From: Oligoflexus sp. | Lineage (GTDB): Bacteria > Bdellovibrionota_B > Oligoflexia > Oligoflexales > Oligoflexaceae | Assembly: GCA_014377445.1 (NCBI GenBank) | Contig: JACMPP010000166.1 | Coordinates: 1-48,663, forward strand | Reading direction: 5' to 3' | Length of the DNA stretch: 48,663 nucleotides | In this document: positions 26,133 through 34,847 of the stretch, piece after piece | Numbering within the stretch: the first letter of the stretch is position 1 | Layout: the number at the start of each line of letters is the position of its first letter | The notes under the pieces: model-generated | Databases searched by the model: none | Told to the model about the DNA's origin: nothing | What the model saw: the letters and a program-made list of their open reading frames with translations, nothing else | Program-made: the position numbers and the translations under genes

Positions 26133-26771
26133 ATGAAGAACTTTAAGCTTATCGCCTCAGTATTCATAGGTCTCGGTCTGGCCTTGGCCGGCCTCAGTTA
26201 TTTTCAAGATCAAACCCAAAGTCCCAAAATATCCGCCACTGAAATTCCCTCGCCCAGCGCTCTCACAGAATTTCATCTCAAGACGGCGGAAGGCCAGGAT
26301 TTCACCAAAGCATCCCTGCTCGGCAAATACACTGTGCTCTATTTTGGTTTTACACGTTGTCCGGACGCCTGTCCCACCACTCTCGCCCAATTTCGCAGCG
26401 AGATTCTCAAGCTTAGCCCAGAAGCGAAAGAGAATGTGCAGTTCCTTTTGCTGACTGTCGATCCGGAACATGATACGGGGCCACTTTTGAAACAATATGT
26501 GGAAGGCTTTCATAAAGACATTCACGCTTTGACGGGGACGGAGGCCGAGATCCACAATGTGGCCGCACAAATGAAGACGACCTTCCATAAAATCGAAGAA
26601 ACAGCCGGCGAGGTGGATCTGTACCAAATGGCCCATTCTCCCCGCTACTTTATAATCGATCCGAAAGCTCAATTAACCGCCGTTTACAATCCGCCAATTG
26701 CGCCCGGCGTTCTGGCCTTGGATCTCAATCAGCTCGTCGCAGCAAACGGCAAATCTCGTTGGTTATTTTAA
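26133..26771 (+). CDS. Sco1/SenC-family copper protein
   Basis: A 212-residue thioredoxin-fold protein with an N-terminal hydrophobic helix (residues 5-23) that anchors it or acts as a signal peptide. The copper site is complete: C76 and C80 in RCPDACPTT and His168 in MAHSPRYFIID. Sco proteins deliver or reduce copper for the CuA centre of cytochrome c oxidase. I chose ATG 26133 because it directly precedes the hydrophobic helix; the frame is open upstream to 26019. No cytochrome oxidase, CtaB or CtaA gene is nearby, which is unusual, so a broader thiol or copper role is possible. Confidence 0.92.
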   Translation: MKNFKLIASVFIGLGLALAGLSYFQDQTQSPKISATEIPSPSALTEFHLKTAEGQDFTKASLLGKYTVLYFGFTRCPDACPTTLAQFRSEILKLSPEAKENVQFLLLTVDPEHDTGPLLKQYVEGFHKDIHALTGTEAEIHNVAAQMKTTFHKIEETAGEVDLYQMAHSPRYFIIDPKAQLTAVYNPPIAPGVLALDLNQLVAANGKSRWLF

Positions 26772-26841
26772 TTTATATGTAACACAAATGTATTTTGTTT
26801 TGACCTGAAAAACTTAGGGGACTATCAACACGAACTCGTGT

Positions 26842-29466
26842 TCACTCGTAATCAGGATTTTCGGCCATTTGCTGCAAACTGTCGGCGAGTGAATCGACAA
26901 AGTCCTCACTGTCCCACTCGATCGCCGCTTCGCTCATCTCGGCAATCACTTCGCCGTCAAAGCTGGCGTTTTGAATCTTTTCGTACCACATATAGGGTTT
27001 GGTGAAGCTGTCGTCCGAATTCTTCTTGGATTCGTCGAGCCATTCCAAAGCCAGTTTCTTTTCCCCGCTCCGGAAGTAGGCCAGCCCGAGGTTGAACTGG
27101 ATACGCGCGATTGTCGGGAGATCATGAATGAATGCCATAGCGCAATGGTACTGTTCGATCCCGTTTTTGATCTGGTTGTTCTTAATATATGTAATGCCGA
27201 TGAGATTCAGCGTGGAGGCGAACTGAGCCTGCAGAGGTTTGGCGTCTTCGACCGTCTGCAGGTAGTGGGCGAGGTTATGGCTAATCACCTTGCCCTGCTT
27301 GGCTGTGACGTTTTCCTCATCAATTTGCAGAGCGCGTTTGAAGTACTCCTGGGCTTTGTCGGTTTGAAAGAGATCAAGTCCTGCTTCACCCATCAGGCAA
27401 AGCCTTTCGATGTTGCCAGGCGAGAAGTGATTGGCCTCCGTCAGCAGTTTAAGAGATTCCGTCGGATGATCGAGGCGCAGATGGACCTTGGCCATCTCAG
27501 TCATCAGGGTGACGTTATGGGGTTCGAGACGGGCTGCCCCTTCCAGTATCTTTTGTGCGAGCTTAAATTCTTTGAGATAAATGAGATACTGTCCGGCTGC
27601 GAGCATGAACTCGAACTTACAGGGCAGTTTGCCCGTGATGGACTTTACACTTTCGTAGATCTTTTTACGATTGCCCTTTTGCTGATCGATAATCTGGCAG
27701 GCAAGCTCGTTGATTTGAATGTCAGCCTTTTGCGACTGGCGAATCGATTCCACCGCTGTTTCGAAGTTGCGCATTTCAAAAGGTTTTTCCAGGACTAGCG
27801 TGCATTTATTATCCTCGAGAATCCGAAAGTTGCTTTTGGTCATCGATCCTGTGAGGATGATGATCGGCACCTTGCGGGTCTCGGGGCGCATGCGAAGGCG
27901 GTTGTAGAGAGCGAGACCGGTGAGGCCCTTGCTTTTCCAATCCATCACGATAAGATTGTAGTTAAACTTCTGAACCGCCGCCCAACCATCGACTGCGTCG
28001 TGGCAGACTTCCACATAGTCTGTCCGAACATTCATCAGGTAGTTTTGGATCATATTGGTCAGGGTCAGGTCATCATCGATGATAAGAACATCGAGAGAAC
28101 TCGAGGCGGGTTTGCGGTTGAGGGCATGAATCTTCTGATTCATGTTTCCGTAATTGAGACCTTGACCCTTTTTAATCTCTTTTTTGGAATAGGCGAGGGT
28201 TTCCTCAGTTTCTGACTCATCCAGATCGGAAAGCAGGGAATCGCTGTGTATATCGCTGAGGATGTCATTTCTGGGACCGGCGCCGTTCTTTTGAACGCGG
28301 CCCGCATTTGGATTGTAGTTCGATGGTGAATGTGTGGGGGCGTTGCGAGCCGGTCCGGCTTTTCCCACGGCTTTGCCAACTGGTTTATCACTGCTGCTGA
28401 CACCGGCTTCATGGGCGGCGGCTTTCTTCAAAGCGGCCTGACCGGCTTCTTCTTCTTTGCCTCTTTCTCGTTTGGCTGCTCCTACCCCAGCCTCTTTTCC
28501 TGCGGCGCCCTTGGCAGCATCTTCTCCGGCCGCATTCCGATCTGGATTCCGCGATGGGTTCTCCTGTCCTTGCTCCTGACCCACAGGTCCTTTTTTGCCA
28601 GCGACGCCTTGTTCCGACGCGGGGCTTTTCACGGCGGCGGCCGGCATAGCCGATGAGTAGGGAAGTTTCGCGGGCTCCCGCTTTTGTTCGCCTTCCTCCC
28701 CGAACATGGATTTGTTTTCGGATTCTTTTCCAACTTCTTTGCCAATAGCGCGCTTCGGGCCATCGGCCTGACCTTCGGCACGATCGTATTTGAGTTCCTG
28801 ATGTTCCTCGGTGGCTTCGAAGCTTGTGCCGCGACTTTCGCGATCTTCGTGCACAAAGCCCTCTGACTTCACGCCCTTGACGAGCATGTTTTCGCCCGTT
28901 GGCAGCTGGTCTTTGGATTGTGTGGTTTTGAAGCCCTGGTCGAGTGGGCTTCCTGGTTCGACGTGACTGCTGGGGCCTTCCGCGCGTCCTGTTTTGTGAA
29001 TCTGAAGATCCAGACCTGTTAGATGCCCGTCACCCTTTTGAATGATGAGATTGCTCTGCTTATCGTTGCTGTGTTGGAGCTTGCCTTTATAGAAGTCATT
29101 GACGGCTTTGAAAAAGACTTCTTCGGTGAAGGGTTTCACGACGAACTTCGCGCGAGGGTCTTTTATCGTATGCATGATGTCGTTTTTGGTCACTTGGCCG
29201 GAGATGAAAATAATATGGATATCGTGATTGAGCGGATGTTCGCGAAGGAGGGCGTAGAGTTCCGGACCTGTGGGGCTTTTGGATTTCCAGTCGATGATTG
29301 CGAGATCGTAAACGTTATTGCTGATGAGCTGTAAGGCTTCCTGACCGCTCGATGCAGCTTCGACGGGAGTCGCCCCGAAGCCTTTGACGTAATTGGAGAT
29401 CAGGGTACGCATACTCTGGTCCGACTCGATGATAAGCACCGATTTCAATAAGCCTTCAAAGGACAT
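26842..29466 (-). CDS. Double-receiver protein with long charged linker and TPR domain
   Basis: The 874-residue cytoplasmic protein has a first receiver (about 8-128; Asp59 in IIDWKSK, Lys111 in VVKPF) and a disordered, Lys/Glu/Gly/Ala-rich linker of about 330 residues (130-455). A second receiver follows (about 458-580; acidic IIDDD at 462-466, Asp509 in VMDWKSK, Lys561 in EKPF), then TPR-like helices (about 620-830) and an acidic C-terminus. Both receivers keep the phospho site and share the rare DWKSK motif, so one probably arose from the other. No output DNA-binding or enzyme domain is present, so it likely acts by protein contact. No kinase gene adjoins it. The ATG has AAGGAA upstream. 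Confidence 0.87.
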   Translation of the reverse strand: MSFEGLLKSVLIIESDQSMRTLISNYVKGFGATPVEAASSGQEALQLISNNVYDLAIIDWKSKSPTGPELYALLREHPLNHDIHIIFISGQVTKNDIMHTIKDPRAKFVVKPFTEEVFFKAVNDFYKGKLQHSNDKQSNLIIQKGDGHLTGLDLQIHKTGRAEGPSSHVEPGSPLDQGFKTTQSKDQLPTGENMLVKGVKSEGFVHEDRESRGTSFEATEEHQELKYDRAEGQADGPKRAIGKEVGKESENKSMFGEEGEQKREPAKLPYSSAMPAAAVKSPASEQGVAGKKGPVGQEQGQENPSRNPDRNAAGEDAAKGAAGKEAGVGAAKRERGKEEEAGQAALKKAAAHEAGVSSSDKPVGKAVGKAGPARNAPTHSPSNYNPNAGRVQKNGAGPRNDILSDIHSDSLLSDLDESETEETLAYSKKEIKKGQGLNYGNMNQKIHALNRKPASSSLDVLIIDDDLTLTNMIQNYLMNVRTDYVEVCHDAVDGWAAVQKFNYNLIVMDWKSKGLTGLALYNRLRMRPETRKVPIIILTGSMTKSNFRILEDNKCTLVLEKPFEMRNFETAVESIRQSQKADIQINELACQIIDQQKGNRKKIYESVKSITGKLPCKFEFMLAAGQYLIYLKEFKLAQKILEGAARLEPHNVTLMTEMAKVHLRLDHPTESLKLLTEANHFSPGNIERLCLMGEAGLDLFQTDKAQEYFKRALQIDEENVTAKQGKVISHNLAHYLQTVEDAKPLQAQFASTLNLIGITYIKNNQIKNGIEQYHCAMAFIHDLPTIARIQFNLGLAYFRSGEKKLALEWLDESKKNSDDSFTKPYMWYEKIQNASFDGEVIAEMSEAAIEWDSEDFVDSLADSLQQMAENPDYE

Positions 29467-29783
29467 AATGGAGCGTTTCCTTCAGCAAAACATATTCCTT
29501 AAAATCGGACGATTTGACCCACGTATTTAATTAAAAGCAACGAAAGCGCTTTATTATCAAAAACAAGAGGGTAACCTCATGAAATTTTGAATATTTTTAT
29601 AGTTGCCCCGTGATGGACCCGCCGGTCATTTCGGAGAAGGAGGATTCTTGGAGTAGGGAAGATTTGGAATTTGTGATGGAATTGTCACAAAGCGGGCAGG
29701 CAACAGAAACAGAAACAGAAAAAGAAAAAGCCGAAGCACGTTCGGTCGCGACTTCTGCTTGATCGGATCAATAATGGTTATTT
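29467..29783. other. Gene-free stretch upstream of the receiver-TPR gene
   Basis: These 317 bases hold the promoter region of the minus-strand receiver-TPR gene, a (ACAGAA)-like short repeat at 29703-29730 and the probable rlmN terminator. A 49-codon plus-strand frame (29613-29762) encoding an acidic peptide lacks a ribosome site and ends in the terminator, so I do not call it a gene. A tiny frame (ATG AAA TTT TGA at 29579) follows GAGGGTAACCTC but is probably chance. Confidence 0.5.
29718..29760 (-). terminator. Probable rlmN terminator
   Basis: On the minus strand the arms AAGCAGAAG and CTTCGGCTT pair with one mismatch, or alternatively the shorter CCGAA/TTCGG pair forms. Both are followed by TTTTTCTTTTTC. 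It starts 24 bases past the rlmN stop. Confidence 0.65.
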
Positions 29784-30923
29784 CTAAGGAGCACTCACAC
29801 TTTCATTCGCACTGGCATTCTGTGCTGCTTCAACCGGAAGAATATTCATCTGGCTCACGAGACGTTTGCGTTCGGGCTTCTGATGAAGTTCTTCAGCGTG
29901 TTTCGCAGCGAGCTGTCCGCAGGCTGCCGATACATCCAGGCCTTTTGAATAACGAACAGGGGCCGGAATCGAACGATCGGAAAGATATTTTTGGAACGTG
30001 CGAATCTCTTCGTCATCCGGTCTTTGGAAAGGCAGGCCGGGATGTGCATTGAAGGGGATGAGGTTCACCTTGGTTTGCAGTCCGTGAACAAACTTCACGA
30101 GTTCTTTGGCTTCCTGCAATCCACAGTTAGTGTCTTTGATCATGATGTATTCAATCGTGATCTTTTTGTTGGTCACTTTTTGATAGTGGATCAGGGCCTG
30201 CTTCAAACGCTCGAGATTGTAACGGCGATTGATCGGCATGAGCTTGGTGCGGAGTTCGTCGCGCGAAGCGTGCAAGGACAGGGCAAGGGCCGCGCGGCTG
30301 TCTGTCGCAAGCTTTTCGATTTCGGGTGCGAGGCCGCTGGTGGAGAGAGTCACATGACGCGCGGAAAGGAAGAACCCATCTTCCGCCATCATAACGTTTG
30401 CAGCACCGACAGCGTTGGTATAGTTGTCGAGTGGCTCACCCATCCCCATGAAGACGATGTGTGTGGTGCGCAGGCCTTCTTTGGCAAGAATTTGATTCGC
30501 CATGAAGAGCTGGGAAAGGATCTCGGCGCGTTCGAGGTGACGAACGAATCCAAGCTTCCCTGTCTGACAGAAGTCACAGGCCAGCTTGCAGCCCACCTGG
30601 CTCGACACGCAAAGACTGGTTCGGTTTTCGTAACGGAGAAGAACGGTTTCGACTAGCTGGCCCTTCAAACTGCGAAGGAGGAGCTTGGTGGAACCGTCTT
30701 GCGAGTTAACGAGGTCAACTATGCTGGGTAGACGCCAGTCAATTTCGCTGAAGAGCTTTTGACGAAGGTCTTTGCTGAGGTTGGTCATGAGCTCGGGGTC
30801 ATGAACCGCATCTTTATAAATCCATTGAGAAATTTGATCGGCGCGAAATTTAGGCAAACCCCATAGTTTGAATAATTCGCGGTATTCGTCGCGACTCATA
30901 GAGAGGAAATGTGGTTTATCCAT
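29784..30923 (-). CDS. rlmN: 23S rRNA (A2503-C2)/tRNA (A37-C2) methyltransferase
   Basis: A radical-SAM enzyme that methylates A2503 of 23S rRNA and A37 of some tRNAs. The iron-sulfur motif is C112-x3-C116-x2-C119 (GCKLACDFCQTG), preceded by SLCVSSQV. The second reactive cysteine lies in VSAACGQLA near the C-terminus. MGMGEPLDNY near residue 160 and the STSGL and LIPFNAHPG motifs are typical. Its 379 residues include a ~25-residue C-terminal extension of low complexity (ending NASANESVSAP) beyond the usual end. The gene stands alone. Confidence 0.95.
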   Translation of the reverse strand: MDKPHFLSMSRDEYRELFKLWGLPKFRADQISQWIYKDAVHDPELMTNLSKDLRQKLFSEIDWRLPSIVDLVNSQDGSTKLLLRSLKGQLVETVLLRYENRTSLCVSSQVGCKLACDFCQTGKLGFVRHLERAEILSQLFMANQILAKEGLRTTHIVFMGMGEPLDNYTNAVGAANVMMAEDGFFLSARHVTLSTSGLAPEIEKLATDSRAALALSLHASRDELRTKLMPINRRYNLERLKQALIHYQKVTNKKITIEYIMIKDTNCGLQEAKELVKFVHGLQTKVNLIPFNAHPGLPFQRPDDEEIRTFQKYLSDRSIPAPVRYSKGLDVSAACGQLAAKHAEELHQKPERKRLVSQMNILPVEAAQNASANESVSAP

Positions 30924-30960
30924 ATCGATTCTCCTGGCTGGGAGGGGCTTCTAGACGGAA

Positions 30961-31015
30961 TACAAAGCCTATGAGGCTTTGTAAGGTCTCGCTTATACCG
31001 CCATAAAAGCGGTAT
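30961..31015. repeat. Two adjacent hairpins upstream of rlmN
   Basis: TACAAAGCC / GGCTTTGTA (30961-30969, 30975-30983; five-base loop) and ATACCGC / GCGGTAT (30995-31001, 31009-31015; seven-base loop). They lie in the gap between divergent rlmN and the NagD-like gene, 38-92 bases before the rlmN start. There is no T-tract. They may be operator sites or 5' leader structure of rlmN. Confidence 0.6.
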
Positions 31016-31164
31016 TGCAAGGCGCAAATGATGGAATTTTGGTCGATAATCACACAATTACGGTCGTTCTTTGGCGGTCAAAGTTGGCAAAGGCATTGTC
31101 ATTCTTTGCTCGGAACTGACAATATCGAGCTTGCTCATCAGTACATGCACTCGGGGAGGCCCAG

Positions 31165-31977
31165 ATGAAGGTCGGATTTCTAATCGATATGGATGGCGTG
31201 GTTTATCGAGGCAGCGAACTTATCCCCGGAGCGATCGAATTTATCGATCTTCTCAACAACCAGAAAATTCCCTTCATGTTCATGACCAACAACAGCCAGC
31301 GAACGCCGATGGATATCGCCACCCGTTTGCAGCGCATGGGGTTTCCGGTCGAGCAGGAGCATGTGTTTACCAGTGCGCAGGCGACAGCGTCTTATCTCGC
31401 CCTGCAAAAGCCCAAGGCGACCGCTTACGTAATCGGCGAGGGTGGTTTGCTCACAGCACTCGATAAAGTTGGGATCGCCTATGTCGACCACAATCCGGAT
31501 TATGTCGTGGTGGGCGAGGGGCGAACCGGTAGTGCTGAGGTTTTCGACAAGGCCGTGCAGATGGTTTGTGATGGCGCGCGTTTGATCGCGACCAATCTCG
31601 ATCCCAATTGTCCGACCCAAAACGGAGGCGTGCGGCCAGGCTGCGGCGCGATAACGAAACTGATTGAGGAGGCGAGTGGCTTCAAAGCCTTTAGTCCCGG
31701 AAAACCAAATCCTTTTATGTTTCGCGCGGCTCGAAAGCGTTTGGGTCTCGCCAGCGGTGAGACGATCATGGTTGGCGACACGATGGAAACGGATATACTC
31801 GGTGCGACACAGCTCGGCTTTCGTGCGGTGCTTGTGCTCTCAGGCGGCACGAAGCAGCAGGATATTCATCGCTTTGCTTATGCGCCGGACGTCGTCATGG
31901 ATTCGGTCGCGGATATCAATCTGGATTGGATTAAAAAGCAGCACGATATTATGCAGGTGCGGATGGAGCTGGAATAA
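31165..31977 (+). CDS. HAD-superfamily subclass IIA phosphatase, NagD-like
   Basis: The 270-residue protein has HAD motif 1 with Asp8 and Asp10 (LIDMDGVVYRG), motif 2 in FMTNNSQRTP, Lys in the SPGKPNPFMF block near residue 178, and motif 4 in IMVGDTMETDILGA. The cap domain between motifs 2 and 3 and the GKP sequence place it with NagD, p-nitrophenylphosphatase and GlcNAc-phosphate phosphatases. Members dephosphorylate small sugar or nucleotide phosphates, but the physiological substrate is often unclear. The ATG follows GGGGAGGCCCAG, a strong ribosome site. It is a single-gene unit. Confidence 0.9.
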   Translation: MKVGFLIDMDGVVYRGSELIPGAIEFIDLLNNQKIPFMFMTNNSQRTPMDIATRLQRMGFPVEQEHVFTSAQATASYLALQKPKATAYVIGEGGLLTALDKVGIAYVDHNPDYVVVGEGRTGSAEVFDKAVQMVCDGARLIATNLDPNCPTQNGGVRPGCGAITKLIEEASGFKAFSPGKPNPFMFRAARKRLGLASGETIMVGDTMETDILGATQLGFRAVLVLSGGTKQQDIHRFAYAPDVVMDSVADINLDWIKKQHDIMQVRMELE

Positions 31978-32150
31978 GAATAAAAGTGAAATGAAAAACG
32001 CAAGACAGGGGATGATTTGCGATCTAATTTAAGACCTTTATTAGCACAACTGAGGGCAAGATATAGAACCAGACCAGGAAGAAGTTACGAGAGCTAGTCA
32101 TGCAAAGGAGTGAGTAGCTGGACGGTGGGCGCAGTAGGTGTTCGGTATTA

Positions 32151-32192
32151 ACCGAACGCCATTGAAGCCACGATGGAATTCGGCGTTTTTTT
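32151..32192 (+). terminator. Intrinsic terminator after the NagD-like gene
   Basis: ACCGAA..CCAT / ATGG..TTCGG forms an imperfect stem followed by CG and seven T. A second stem, GTTCGGT (32140-32146)/ACCGAAC (32151-32157), shares its right arm, so the two hairpins exclude each other. It lies about 170 bases past the stop of the phosphatase gene. Confidence 0.6.
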
Positions 32193-32212
32193 CGGAGTGT
32201 CTCTTGAAGCCC

Positions 32213-33154
32213 TTATTGCGCCGATGTCTTGGCGCTTTTGCCTTCGTCTGAATTACGCAGAGACATGTTGATAAAGGGTGTCGCATTCCCCGTGATCTGA
32301 GGTAGCACACCATTCCATTTATCAATCGCTTTACTTTGAATAAGATTGGAATTGAGGGTGAGCTGGAGGAGGCGATTACCCTCAGCTTCGGCTCTAGCTC
32401 TGACCAATACAGATTGTGCTTCGCCTTCTGCTTTGGCAACCGCAGCCTTAGCGAGCGTTTCTTGTTTCTGCAATTCGTATTCCGCCTGCTGAGCCTGTTG
32501 TTGAGCTGCCATTTTCTGTTGCATCTGAGCCTCTATTGCAGCCGGAAGGTGACTTGCACCCATATTGATCTTGTCTAGCTTGAAACCCATCTTTTCAAGT
32601 TCGCCTTCGAGAGCCTTTTGAATTCCATTTTGTAAATCAGCACGGCGCGATGAAATAATTTCGGTCAGTGACATTTCACCCGCAACGTTTTGAGCAACAG
32701 TGATGATTGTTCTACGGATAAAAGTTTTCTCAATGTCTTCCATATCGGCGCCGCGAAACGCTTTAAAAACATCGGAAGCTCGATTTTCGGTTGTATTGTA
32801 CGTTACCGAAAGATCTTGCCGAATATGCTGACCTTTACGGGTGGGTAGATCCATGCTGTCGTCGCCCTGAACCGAGCCTTCGTTCGAGTTTTTGACCATC
32901 GTATAGGTCCGTAAAGCGGTCGGGTAGCTTTGGACTTGAGTCACCCAAGGAATTCTCCAAACTATTCCCTGCCCCACGTTGCGTAAAGAACCGGTCCAAA
33001 TATTGAAAACCACACCAGTGTTTCCGGGAGCGACAACCGTGAAGGAGCTCAGGACGGATGTCGCAAGGACTAGGGCTAGGACGCCAATTGTGACGCGGCT
33101 TGCTATCCAGGCTAGGCCTGCAGGCGTAGAGAAATCTAGGGGTCGGTTTGCCAT
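32213..33154 (-). CDS. SPFH/prohibitin-family membrane protein
   Basis: The 313-residue protein has one N-terminal transmembrane helix (about 20-40, TIGVLALVLATSVLSSF), then the SPFH domain starting at TVVAPGNTGVVFN, with GIVWRIPWVTQVQSYPTALRTYT typical of prohibitins. A long Gln/Ala/Glu-rich coiled coil (about 210-275) follows. Family members form large membrane rings that scaffold proteases or lipids; the bacterial partner is often a small membrane protein or a NfeD-type peptidase. I start at ATG 33154, which directly follows the small membrane-protein gene; an in-frame start at 33211 would overlap it. Confidence 0.92.
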   Translation of the reverse strand: MANRPLDFSTPAGLAWIASRVTIGVLALVLATSVLSSFTVVAPGNTGVVFNIWTGSLRNVGQGIVWRIPWVTQVQSYPTALRTYTMVKNSNEGSVQGDDSMDLPTRKGQHIRQDLSVTYNTTENRASDVFKAFRGADMEDIEKTFIRRTIITVAQNVAGEMSLTEIISSRRADLQNGIQKALEGELEKMGFKLDKINMGASHLPAAIEAQMQQKMAAQQQAQQAEYELQKQETLAKAAVAKAEGEAQSVLVRARAEAEGNRLLQLTLNSNLIQSKAIDKWNGVLPQITGNATPFINMSLRNSDEGKSAKTSAQ

Positions 33155-33155
33155 G

Positions 33156-33359
33156 TTATCTGTCTTCTTTCTCGGAATGGTTGGTATCGTGTTGGATTGC
33201 CTTGAACTCATAGACGCGGGCAGTGGGGGATCGGAGAAATAATTTGGAGAACAGCCTTAAGTACTTGCTTTCTATTAGATTTCGGACGGGTTTCAAGACC
33301 CACATCAGCAAGCTAACGAGGACGAGCAAGAGGCAAATTTCGACGAAAGTCAGGGGCAT
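33156..33359 (-). CDS. Small single-pass membrane protein, partner of the SPFH gene
   Basis: The 67-residue protein starts at ATG 33359 behind GGAGGTTTT, one of the strongest ribosome sites in the window. It has one hydrophobic helix (about 5-24, VEICLLLVLVSLLMWVLKPV), then a basic/charged tail of about 45 residues. Its stop lies one base before the SPFH start, so the two are almost certainly co-translated. I know no family for it. An accessory subunit or membrane anchor of the SPFH complex is a fair guess from position only. Confidence 0.75.
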   Translation of the reverse strand: MPLTFVEICLLLVLVSLLMWVLKPVRNLIESKYLRLFSKLFLRSPTARVYEFKAIQHDTNHSEKEDR

Positions 33360-33514
33360 AAAACCTCCGTTTCTAGGATGACATTAGTCCTGACAGTTCA
33401 GGTTTACAACAGGATCAGAGCGTTTCCTTTCGACGTCCATTTTAAAAAGAAATTTTGTCAACGCAGGACGTGTCCGCTACAAGGAACGGACTATTAAAAG
33501 GCTAGAGATTAGGT

Positions 33515-34110
33515 ATGTTACGAAGGTTCTTGTCAATATTCTTGGCATTTTCTGCATTGAATCTCAGCTTGTCCTGCCGCTCGGTGAGTGGCCACGGCAA
33601 TCGGGTCTTGCCTCCTTAGATGCCGATGCTGACCAACGAGCGAGCGTAATTCACAAAGCCGTTGCGCTTGATCTTCGCCCACGCTTTCCTGCGACCCAAA
33701 ACCACGTGTGGTTCGAGAGTCGGGCTTCCTTCGCACATGATTGGATGGTTCAGTCGCTGGATAATTACTGGGGAAGGGAGGCGAGTGCAGTGCCTGTCAA
33801 CCTCGGCTGCATTCCCGCAAAAGACTCTTCGTGCGATGTAGTTTTTACGAGGAAACTTTGCTCGACCGACAGCGATTGCGCGGATAGTCAATCGAGCTGT
33901 CAGCCTCTCCTTGCCTCAGTCACCAACCCCGGTCAAACTCCTCGAAAGATGTGTTTGGGATCTGACGATAATTTGTTGGACCACTTTTATAAGGTCATGA
34001 CCAGCGCCGACCAACAATTTGGAGCGCGAGTGCGGAGCATAAGGCGGTCTGCAACTGAGCTAGGCTACGGTCGAACAAGCCCTCGCAAATGGGCAAGGTC
34101 AAACGGATGA
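33515..34110 (+). pseudogene. Degraded secreted/lipoprotein gene, possibly phospholipase D-like N-terminus
   Basis: ATG 33515 opens a frame with a signal peptide-like start (LRRFLSIFLAFSALNLSLSC), but it stops at TAG 33617. The downstream protein-like sequence is in another frame, which stays open to 34110 and reads FESRASFAHDWMVQSLDNYWG, then a cysteine cluster (CSTDSDCADSQSSC), then DDNLLDHFYKVMTSADQQ. The last stretch resembles the N-terminal part of some phospholipase D-like secreted proteins. A frameshift near 33560-33612 would join the parts. After ADQQ the sequence looks random and no C-terminal domain remains, so it is a truncated remnant. The family call is weak; that the gene is broken is more certain. 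Confidence 0.5.
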
Positions 34111-34260
34111 GCCGTGCTCTCAAGGAGGCTCTGCGAAGCCTCTAGAAACCTCGACTAAAAGCCCGATTCGGAAAGATCTAGAACCCATCGGCATTCATGC
34201 CAGATGGGAAGCGATCTTCTCTTAAACGGCAGAATCCTCCTCCTTTTAGGGGAGGTAGTT

Positions 34261-34809
34261 CTATTCGGCGGTATAGCTGCAATTGTTCTGCTGGGTCAGG
34301 CTCAATTTTTTAAGGTTGAATTTCGCATCGTGCAGTCGCTCAAGGATACCGCCCATATCAGCTTGGGTGAGCACCGGAGTGCGCGACAGGATCCAGATAG
34401 GTGTGCGGAAAGGTGTTGAGATCACGGCATAACGATAATCATCGGCGAGATCGACGACCCAGTAATTGGAGAATGGAAATTGAAAGCCACCGAAGCTTAC
34501 GTTCAGTTTCGCAGGGTTCTTGGTGGTTTTAGCTTTGCCTTCTACAATGTTGAGCGTGCCTTCCGGACTAACTTTGCGGCAACTATTGGTAACGCTCAGA
34601 GTCTTGTCATCAATCACAGCGTAATCAGCGGTGACGCACACACAATCTTTTTGAAAAGAAGGATGTGTGGATGCTACTTCGTACCAACGGCCAAGAAAAC
34701 TATCGACGTCGAGAGTATCGACAACTTTTGGAAAAATTCCGGCGAATGCCGGGCTGGCGACCGAGAAAAGCAATCCAGATGCGACGATCGCGAGACTTAA
34801 CTTCTTCAT
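34261..34809 (-). CDS. Lipocalin family protein (Blc-like), secreted
   Basis: The 182-residue protein has a cleavable signal peptide (LSLAIVASGLLFSVASPAFA) but no lipobox cysteine, unlike E. coli Blc, which is a lipoprotein. The lipocalin signature GRWYEVASTHPSFQ is near residue 40, and the second conserved block, NYWVVDLADDYRYAVIS then WILSRTP, is near residue 117. Such proteins bind lysophospholipids or other hydrophobic ligands in the periplasm or outer membrane. It is a single-gene unit with its own -10 element. Confidence 0.92.
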   Translation of the reverse strand: MKKLSLAIVASGLLFSVASPAFAGIFPKVVDTLDVDSFLGRWYEVASTHPSFQKDCVCVTADYAVIDDKTLSVTNSCRKVSPEGTLNIVEGKAKTTKNPAKLNVSFGGFQFPFSNYWVVDLADDYRYAVISTPFRTPIWILSRTPVLTQADMGGILERLHDAKFNLKKLSLTQQNNCSYTAE

Positions 34810-34847
34810 GCGTACTCCTTACAACGAAAGGGCTCATACGAGCGTTT

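Noticed and set aside
26971..27798. 275-codon plus-strand frame
   Set aside because: Antisense shadow of the receiver-TPR gene; no start context or recognisable domain.
29613..29762. 49-codon acidic frame
   Set aside because: No ribosome site, partly a short repeat, and its end lies in the rlmN terminator.
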